Assembly: GCF_026672425.1 (NCBI RefSeq)
Contig: NZ_JAPPRC010000003.1
Coordinates: 197,001-261,000 of the forward strand
Length of the DNA stretch: 64,000 nucleotides
Origin: Pannonibacter sp. SL95
GTDB taxonomy: Bacteria > Pseudomonadota > Alphaproteobacteria > Rhizobiales > Stappiaceae
Direction: 5' to 3'
Part shown: positions 58,408 to 64,000 of the stretch, piece by piece
Layout of the letters: every line of letters starts with the position of its first letter
How positions within the stretch are numbered: the stretch's first letter is position 1
Notes under the pieces: model-generated
What the model saw: only the letters and a program-made list of their open reading frames with translations
The model's database searches: none
Told to the model about the DNA's origin: nothing
Program-made: the position numbers and the translations under genes

Positions 58408-59733
58408 ATGAACTTCAGAGCAATTGCACTGGGAACAGCATTGTCGCTCACCCTCGCCGCGCCCTTCGGGGCTGGCGTGGCGCAGGCCGAGGACAGCAAC
58501 TACGTCCCGCTGCTCACCTACCGCACGGGCGCCTTCGCCGGCTCCGGCATTCACATCGCCAACGGCATGAACGACTACCTGAAGATGCTCAACGAGCGCG
58601 ACGGTGGCATCGGCGGCGTGAAGATCGCCATCGAGGAATGCGAAACCGGCTACGACAGCCAGAAGGGCATCGAGTGCTACGAAGCCACCAAGGGCAAGGG
58701 CGCGCTCGTCTATAACCCGTATTCGACCGGCATCACGCTGCAGGTCATCCCGAAAGCCGCCGTCGACAAGATCCCGGTCCTGTCCATGGGCTACGGCCTC
58801 TCGGCCGCTGCCGTCGGCAACACCTTCCCCTGGGTCTACAACGTGCCGGTCACCTACTGGGACGGCGCCTCGGTCATCATCAAGTACATCGCCGAGCAGG
58901 AAGGTGGCCTCGACAAGCTGAAGGGCAAGAAGATCGGCTACATCTTCCTCGACGCCGGCTTCGGCCGCGAGCCGATCCCGCTCCTGGAGCAGCTCGCCAA
59001 GGACTATGGCTTCGAGCTGGTGCAGTACCCGGTCCCGGCCAAGGAAATGCAGAACCAGTCGTCGCAGTGGCTCAACATCCGCCGCGACCGTCCGGACTAC
59101 ATGGTCATGTGGGGCTGGGGTGCGATGAACCCGACCGCCGTCAAGGAAGCCGTCAAGACGCGCTTCCCGATGGAGAAGTTCATTGCGGCCTGGTGGTCGG
59201 CCGGTGAGGAAGACGCCGGTGCCGGCGGCGAAGCGGCCAAGGGCTTCAAGACCCTCAACTTCTCGGGCGTCGGAACCGACTTCAAGGCACTTGGCGACAT
59301 CAAGAAGCTCGTCGTTGATGCCGGCAAGTCGCAGACCAACCCGGAAACCTTCGGCGGTGCGCTCTACAACCGCGGCGTCCTCAACTCGGTGATCATCGCC
59401 GAGGCGATCCGCACGGCGCAGGAAAAGACCGGCAAGAAGGTCCTGACCGGCGAAGACATGCGCATCGGCCTTGAGGCGCTGAACCTCACCGAAGCCCGTT
59501 TGCAGGAAATCGGCCTCGCCGGCTTTGCCCATCCGATGAAGGTCACCTGCGAGGATCACGCCGGTTCGCATCCGGTGTTCATCCAGGAGTGGGACGGCAA
59601 GAAGTGGGTCAAGGCCACCGACTGGATCGAGCCGATGAAGGAGCAGGTTCGCCCGCTCCTGGAAGCCGCTGCCAAGGACTACGCGGAAAAGAACGCACCC
59701 TGGCCGGCCCGCACGGAAGCCTGCCCGAACTGA
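58408..59733 (+). CDS. Liv-type ABC transporter substrate-binding protein
   Basis: Periplasmic binding protein of 441 residues (Peripla_BP_6 family), with a Sec signal (MNFRAIALGTALSLTLAAPFGAGVAQA-ED). The mature chain shows LLTYRTGAFAGSGIHIANGMNDYLKMLNERDGGIGG, matching the first lobe, and C-terminal cysteines near TCEDHAG and EACPN. It is longer than leucine-binding LivK (about 370), as in the aromatic/organic-acid subgroup. ATG 58408 has a strong TGGGAGGA site. Confidence 0.9.
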   Translation: MNFRAIALGTALSLTLAAPFGAGVAQAEDSNYVPLLTYRTGAFAGSGIHIANGMNDYLKMLNERDGGIGGVKIAIEECETGYDSQKGIECYEATKGKGALVYNPYSTGITLQVIPKAAVDKIPVLSMGYGLSAAAVGNTFPWVYNVPVTYWDGASVIIKYIAEQEGGLDKLKGKKIGYIFLDAGFGREPIPLLEQLAKDYGFELVQYPVPAKEMQNQSSQWLNIRRDRPDYMVMWGWGAMNPTAVKEAVKTRFPMEKFIAAWWSAGEEDAGAGGEAAKGFKTLNFSGVGTDFKALGDIKKLVVDAGKSQTNPETFGGALYNRGVLNSVIIAEAIRTAQEKTGKKVLTGEDMRIGLEALNLTEARLQEIGLAGFAHPMKVTCEDHAGSHPVFIQEWDGKKWVKATDWIEPMKEQVRPLLEAAAKDYAEKNAPWPARTEACPN

Positions 59734-59773
59734 GCCCGGCCGATGGCCGGGCCGGGCCCGAACTGAGCCCGGC
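59723..59773 (+). repeat. 18-bp direct repeat with hairpin at end of binding-protein gene
   Basis: GCCCGAACTGAGCCCGGC occurs at 59723-59740 and again at 59756-59773. The first copy contains the stop codon of the binding-protein gene; the second repeats it downstream. Between them GCCCGGC (59734-59740) pairs with GCCGGGC (59746-59752). The hairpin could lower read-through into the ATPase gene; the repeat looks like a local 33-base duplication. Confidence 0.7.
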
Positions 59774-59862
59774 TTGACCTCAGCCAGACACGACAGATCC
59801 CGCCGCGCCGTGCGGCGGGGTCCTTCCCGGACACCAGAGACGCGAGACCGGAGACGAGTTCC

Positions 59863-60705
59863 ATGTCCGCACATGCAGAGACCACGTCAGGCCCGACCGG
59901 CAGCAGCCCCATCCTGTCGGTGAACAACATCGAGGTGATCTATGATCACGTCATCCTCGTGCTCAAGGGCGTGTCCCTCACGGTTCCGGAAGGCGGCATC
60001 GTGGCCTTGCTGGGCGCCAATGGCGCCGGCAAGACCACGACGCTGAAGGCCATTTCCAATCTGCTGGGCGCCGAGCGCGGCGATGTCACCAAGGGCAACA
60101 TCCAGTTCAAGGGCGAGCACGTCCAGGACCTGTCGCCCAATGATCTGGTGCGCCGCGGCTGCATCCAGGTGATGGAGGGCCGCCATTGCTTCGGCCACCT
60201 CAGCATCGAGGAAAACCTCCTGACCGGTGCTTACACCCGCCGTGACGGCTCGGGTGCGATCAAGGCCGATCTGGAGATGATCTACGAGTATTTCCCGCGT
60301 CTCAAGGAACGCCGGCACAGCCAGGCCGGCTACACCTCGGGCGGCGAACAGCAGATGTGCGCCATTGGCCGCGCCATGATGAGCCGGCCGCGCATGATCC
60401 TCCTGGACGAGCCGTCCATGGGTCTTGCGCCGCAGCTCGTCGAGGAAATCTTCGAGATCGTGAAGCAGCTCAACGAGCAGCAGGGCGTGTCGTTCCTGCT
60501 TGCCGAGCAGAACACCAACATCGCCCTGCGCTACGCCACCTACGGCTACATCGTCGAATCCGGCCGCATCGTGCTGGACGGCGATGCCAAGTCGCTGCGC
60601 GAGAACGAGGACGTGAAGGAATTCTACCTCGGCGTCGGTGGGGAAGGGCGCAAGTCCTTCCGCAATGTGAAGCATTACAAGCGCCGCAAGCGCTGGCTTG
60701 CGTGA
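59863..60705 (+). CDS. Liv-type ABC transporter ATPase, LivF-like with C-terminal extension
   Basis: A 280-residue ATPase. Motifs: Walker A GANGAGKTTT, signature YTSGGEQQMCAIGRAMMSRP, Walker B MILLDEPSMGLAP and H-loop LAEQNTNIALRYA; GEQQM and DEPSMGLAP are LivF-specific. Usual LivF proteins have about 235 residues. Here about 15 residues precede the first strand, and a basic tail of about 22 residues (KSFRNVKHYKRRKRW) follows the usual VKEFYLG end. Last transporter gene of the operon. Confidence 0.92.
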   Translation: MSAHAETTSGPTGSSPILSVNNIEVIYDHVILVLKGVSLTVPEGGIVALLGANGAGKTTTLKAISNLLGAERGDVTKGNIQFKGEHVQDLSPNDLVRRGCIQVMEGRHCFGHLSIEENLLTGAYTRRDGSGAIKADLEMIYEYFPRLKERRHSQAGYTSGGEQQMCAIGRAMMSRPRMILLDEPSMGLAPQLVEEIFEIVKQLNEQQGVSFLLAEQNTNIALRYATYGYIVESGRIVLDGDAKSLRENEDVKEFYLGVGGEGRKSFRNVKHYKRRKRWLA

Positions 60706-60828
60706 CAACGACCGCCGCAGGGCCGGGAGACCCGAGAATGTCCGGCCGTGCGGGTGACTGGAACAGAGAGTGAGCGCCGTTGCGGGGCTGCAAGGCCCGC
60801 AACGGATCTGGTGAGCGAGGACAGAGCC

Positions 60829-62079
60829 ATGACCGGTGAACAATTCGAGGCGCGTGACCGGCTGCCGCCGGCGCAGCGCGAAGCGGAGCTTTTTGCCCGG
60901 CTGCCGGATGCAATTGCCCATGCCGTTCGCACCGCGCCCGGCTGGGCCCGGCATCTGGCCGGCATCGACCCGGCGTCGATTTCCTCCCGGGCGGCCCTCG
61001 CCGGCATGCCGGTGCTGCGCAAATCGGATCTTCTGGCGCTGCAGAAGCAGCATCCCCCCTTCGGCGGCTTCCTGTCCGGCGAGATTGCGGGCGCGCCCCG
61101 TGTCTACATGTCCCCTGGCCCGATCTTCGAACCGCAACCGGAAGGGGAGGACCCGTGGAACGCTGCCCGTGCCCTGGCTGCGGCCGGGTTCAAGCCGGGC
61201 GACGTTGTGTTCAACACCTTCTCCTACCACCTGACGCCGGGCGGTTTCCTGCTTGATCATGGCGCTCGGGCGCTCGGCTGCACCGTCTTCCCGGCCGGCG
61301 TCGGCAACACCGAAATGCTGGTCGAGGCCGTCGCCATCCTGCAGCCGGACGCCTATGTCGGCACACCGGACTTCCTGAAAGTGATCCTCGACAAGGCCCG
61401 CGACCTTGGCCGTGATGCCTCGTCGATCAAGCGCGCCCTAGTCTCCGGCGGCGCCCTGTTCCCGTCCCTGCGGGCCGACTACGCGGCGCGCGGCGTCACC
61501 GTGCGCCAATGCTATGCCACTGCCGAACTCGGCGTCATCGCCTACGAATCCGAGGTGGCGGACGGAATGATCGTCAACGAGGACTGCATCGTTGAAATCG
61601 TTCGGCCCGGAACCGGCACACCGGTGGCTGATGGCGAGGTGGGCGAACTCGTGGTCACCACCTTCAAGCGCGCCTATCCGATGCTGCGCTTCGGCACCGG
61701 TGACCTGTCAGCCATCCTGCCGGGACAGTCGGCCTGCGGGCGGACCAACATGCGGCTGGCCGGCTGGCTCGGCCGTGCCGACCAGCGCACCAAGATCAAG
61801 GGTATGTTCGTCGATCCGGTCCAGATCGCCGAAATCACCGCACGCCACCCGGAACTGGTGCGCGCGCGCCTCACGGTCACCCGGCGCGACGAGCAGGACG
61901 TCATGTCCCTCTTCGCCGAGGCCCCGTCGCAGGATGATGGCCTGGCCGCCCGCGTTGCCGATACCTTGCGCGATGTCACCAAGATGAAAGGCGCCGTCAC
62001 CCTTGTCGCCGTCGGCAGCCTGCCGAATGACGGCAAGGTCATCGTCGACGAGCGCGACTACGCGGCAGCGCCCGCCTGA
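60829..62079 (+). CDS. Phenylacetate-CoA ligase (PaaK)-like AMP-binding protein with atypical P-loop
   Basis: A 416-residue adenylate-forming-family protein resembling PaaK. Later motifs are present: QCYATAELG (A5), RFGTGDLSA (A7), LGRADQRTKIKGM (A8) and LPNDGKVIVDERD near the C-terminal Lys. The usual Ser/Thr/Gly P-loop (SSGTTG type) is missing; the matching place reads YMSPGPIFEPQ. It may bind the acyl-adenylate poorly or use another chemistry. Last gene of the acyl-CoA synthetase/Liv operon, 123 bases after livF. ATG 60829 chosen; GTG 60811 is possible. Confidence 0.82.
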   Translation: MTGEQFEARDRLPPAQREAELFARLPDAIAHAVRTAPGWARHLAGIDPASISSRAALAGMPVLRKSDLLALQKQHPPFGGFLSGEIAGAPRVYMSPGPIFEPQPEGEDPWNAARALAAAGFKPGDVVFNTFSYHLTPGGFLLDHGARALGCTVFPAGVGNTEMLVEAVAILQPDAYVGTPDFLKVILDKARDLGRDASSIKRALVSGGALFPSLRADYAARGVTVRQCYATAELGVIAYESEVADGMIVNEDCIVEIVRPGTGTPVADGEVGELVVTTFKRAYPMLRFGTGDLSAILPGQSACGRTNMRLAGWLGRADQRTKIKGMFVDPVQIAEITARHPELVRARLTVTRRDEQDVMSLFAEAPSQDDGLAARVADTLRDVTKMKGAVTLVAVGSLPNDGKVIVDERDYAAAPA

Positions 62080-62082
62080 GAC

Positions 62083-62115
62083 CAGCTCTCGGTGAACTTG
62101 GCTCACCGAGAGCTG
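62083..62115 (+). terminator. Strong hairpin after PaaK-like gene
   Basis: CAGCTCTCGGTGA (62083-62095) pairs perfectly over 13 bp with TCACCGAGAGCTG (62103-62115), loop ACTTGGC, three bases after the stop. It probably ends the Liv operon, although no T-run follows. Confidence 0.65.
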
Positions 62116-62305
62116 ATCAAGCCCGAGCGGCGCTTGAGCATTTTCAAGGCGCGATGCCTCAGTGCCTTGGCATGACACGCTCGGGCTGATGCACTTCGCA
62201 GGCTCCCGGCTGGCAGGGGCGCTGCCCCTGTCCCGCGCTGTGTTTTCGCTTCAATCCTCCTGATGGGTGACTGGCGCTTCCCGCCGTGCTTGCTAAAGTC
62301 ATGAC

Positions 62306-64000
62306 ATGAGCGAGCCCTCGTCCCAGCAGGCCCTGATTGATCTGATGCAGGCAGCCCTCGACCACGTCAGTCAGGGCTTCTCCGTGTTCGACGCTGATCT
62401 GCGGCTCGCGGCGTGGAATCGCGGCCTCTACGAGATGCTGGATCTGCCTCATTCCCTAGCGCAGCGCGGCACGCATCTTGAGGCCTTCCTGCGCATCAAC
62501 GCCGAACGCGGCGAGTACGGGCCGGGCGACATCGAAGGCAAGATCCAGCGCCGGCTGGAGCGGGCGGCCAAATTCGAGCCGCATTACTTCGAGCGCGTCC
62601 GGCCGAACGGGCAGGTGATCGCCGTCAGCGGCACACCGTTGCCGCAAGGCGGCTTCGTCACCACCTACACGGACATCACCGCCGAACGGCGCCGGCAGGA
62701 GAAGCTGGAGCGCACGGTCGAGGAACGCACCCGCGCCCTGCGCCAGAGCGAGGACTGGCTGCGTCTCGTCACGGACAACGTGCCGGCGCTCATTGCCTAT
62801 GTCGGCTCCGGCCCTGTCTTCCGGTTTGCCAACCGCCGCTATGCCGACTGGTTCGGCCAGTCCGTTGCGTCCATTGTCGGCCGTTCGGTCGGAGAGGTGC
62901 TCGGCCCTGAGCTTTACTCCGAGCTCAGGCCCTATATCGAATGGGCCTTCGAGGGCAATGCCGTCTCCTATGAGTACAGCCGCGCCAAGCCGGATGGCGA
63001 GCTCGCCTTCATGCGGTCCACCCTGATCCCTGACATGACCGCCGATGGCCGCACGCTCGGCATCTTCGTCCTGTCGCTAGACGCCAGCGACCAGAAGCGT
63101 AGCGAGGCCGCGCTGGTCCAGTCGCAGCGCATGGACGCGGTCGGGCAGCTCACCGGCGGGCTGGCGCATGATTTCAACAATCTGCTCGCCATCCTGATGG
63201 GCAACCTGCTCAGTCTGAAGCGCAAGGGCGACAGCGTCACCGCGCAGGATGTCGAGGCGCATCTGGCGCCGATGCTGCAGGCGGCGCAGCGCGGCGCGGA
63301 CCTGACCCAGCGCCTCCTCGCCTTCAGCCGGGGCAAGGCGCAGGATGTCATCGACACATCGCTCAACACCGTGCTGCAGAACACCGCGACGCTTCTGTCC
63401 GGCTCCCTGCCGCCGGGCATACGCCTCGCGTTTCATCCCTGCCGCGATGCACTGACGGCGCGGCTTGATCCCTCGCAGCTGGAAACGGCCCTGGTCAATC
63501 TGGTGTTCAACGCCCGCGATGCCATGCCGGATGGCGGCGACATCACGGTCAGTCTCGATGTCCAGACGATGACCAGCAAGCATGCCGCAGCAGCAGGCGT
63601 GAAGCCGGGCATCTATGCCCGCATCGCGGTGCGCGACAGCGGTGTCGGCATGGACGAGGCAACGCTGCTCCGGGTGTTCGAGCCTTTCTTCACCACCAAG
63701 CCCTTCGGCACCGGGTCGGGGCTCGGGCTGTCCATGGTCTATGGGCTGGCACGGCAGGCGCATGGATCGGTCAAGGTGGAATCTGCGCCGGGTGCCGGCA
63801 CCAGCGTCATCCTGCTTCTTCCGGCAAGGCTTGGGCCCGCGTCAGCCAGGCCCGGCGACCTGCCGGCGCATGGCCCGCTTCCGCTGGGCTCCGGTGAACT
63901 GATCCTGCTGGTGGAGGATGATCCGGCGGTGGCTGAAACCGTCGCACGGCAGATCGGCGATCTTGGCTACGCGGTGCTGACGGCGGAAGGGGCCAGCGAC
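62306..64000 (+). CDS. PAS-domain hybrid sensor histidine kinase (3' end outside window)
   Basis: An open frame of 565 codons with no stop before the window ends. Domains: PAS-type domain at about residues 10-125 (DHVSQGFSVFDADLRLAAWN, a PAS_7 hallmark), a short coiled coil rich in Glu and Arg, and a second PAS at about 150-265 (DNVPALIAYVGSGPVFRFANRRYADWFG). HisKA follows with phospho-acceptor His288 (GGLAHDFNNLLAIL), then HATPase with N box NLVFNARDAMPDGG, DSGVGM and FFTTKPFGTGSGLGLSM, then the start of a receiver domain (LLVEDDPAV, residues 535-543). No membrane segment is seen, so the sensor is cytoplasmic. It may control the Liv operon before it, but that is only proximity. Confidence 0.92.
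   Translation, partial: MSEPSSQQALIDLMQAALDHVSQGFSVFDADLRLAAWNRGLYEMLDLPHSLAQRGTHLEAFLRINAERGEYGPGDIEGKIQRRLERAAKFEPHYFERVRPNGQVIAVSGTPLPQGGFVTTYTDITAERRRQEKLERTVEERTRALRQSEDWLRLVTDNVPALIAYVGSGPVFRFANRRYADWFGQSVASIVGRSVGEVLGPELYSELRPYIEWAFEGNAVSYEYSRAKPDGELAFMRSTLIPDMTADGRTLGIFVLSLDASDQKRSEAALVQSQRMDAVGQLTGGLAHDFNNLLAILMGNLLSLKRKGDSVTAQDVEAHLAPMLQAAQRGADLTQRLLAFSRGKAQDVIDTSLNTVLQNTATLLSGSLPPGIRLAFHPCRDALTARLDPSQLETALVNLVFNARDAMPDGGDITVSLDVQTMTSKHAAAAGVKPGIYARIAVRDSGVGMDEATLLRVFEPFFTTKPFGTGSGLGLSMVYGLARQAHGSVKVESAPGAGTSVILLLPARLGPASARPGDLPAHGPLPLGSGELILLVEDDPAVAETVARQIGDLGYAVLTAEGASD

Noticed and set aside
1-64000. Search by eye for tRNA, rRNA, CRISPR, insertion sequences and phage genes
   Set aside because: None found: no transposase or integrase motifs, no regular repeat-spacer arrays, and no tRNA-like T-loop with acceptor stem in the short intergenic gaps.

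Overview
The window is a GC-rich (about 65%) chromosomal segment of an alphaproteobacterium. It is most likely from the Hyphomicrobiales, perhaps near Stappiaceae, although the family-level guess is only an impression from gene content. The supports are a LexA box of the alphaproteobacterial GAAC-N7-GAAC type in front of an imuA-imuB-dnaE2 cassette, and many genes common in that order (DUF2937, YfbK-type VWA protein, XylD-like dehydratase, abundant ABC and TRAP transporters). I see no rRNA, tRNA, CRISPR array, insertion sequence or prophage. This is core and metabolic-accessory chromosome with tightly packed operons.

Layout. 1-2.8 kb: M15-like lipoprotein, ArsC-family YffB, and a membrane redox-type class III cyclase. 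2.9-6.5 kb: peptide-type ABC transporter (binding protein and two permeases, no ATPases). 6.5-9.3 kb: intergenic region with a hairpin that reads as a minus-strand terminator, then CopA behind a textbook CueR/MerR-type promoter. 9.4-12 kb: FadR-type regulator with a XylD-like sugar-acid dehydratase. 12.2-14.8 kb: SCP2-domain protein, FKBP-rhodanese fusion, PilZ protein, 2-hydroxyacid dehydrogenase. 15-16.8 kb: TRAP permease pair without a binding protein. 17-21.6 kb: creatininase-family enzyme, SprA-like protein, MFS transporter, 8-oxoguanine deaminase.

21.85-27.7 kb: LexA-controlled imuA-imuB-dnaE2 mutagenesis cassette with five reading-frame breaks, while the neighbouring genes are intact. 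27.7-29.3 kb: GSU2403-family nucleotidyltransferase-fold gene with two palindromes at its start, and a RidA protein. 29.4-37.2 kb: a sigma-54 promoter followed by an ABC importer (NMT1/THI5-like binding protein, ATPase, permease), a cytosine-deaminase-like amidohydrolase, an FAD-linked oxidase, two flavodoxin-fold reductases and a MarR regulator. This looks like a nitrogen-regulated route for uptake and breakdown of an unknown, probably heterocyclic, nitrogen compound, and is the best candidate for an undescribed pathway.

37.3-42 kb: DMT exporter, OmpA-like lipoprotein, LacI-type regulator, YfbK-type VWA protein. 42.1-47.4 kb: His-rich CobW GTPase, WD40 protein, DUF2937, gamma-glutamyltransferase-like hydrolase, LysR regulator. 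47.5-53.1 kb: KdsD isomerase, MotA/MotB-type stator pair, NfeD and stomatin pair, ferrochelatase. 53.4-62.1 kb: acyl-CoA synthetase, a complete Liv-type ABC transporter and a PaaK-like protein, probably one operon importing and CoA-activating an organic acid. 62.3 kb to the end: hybrid sensor histidine kinase cut by the window edge.
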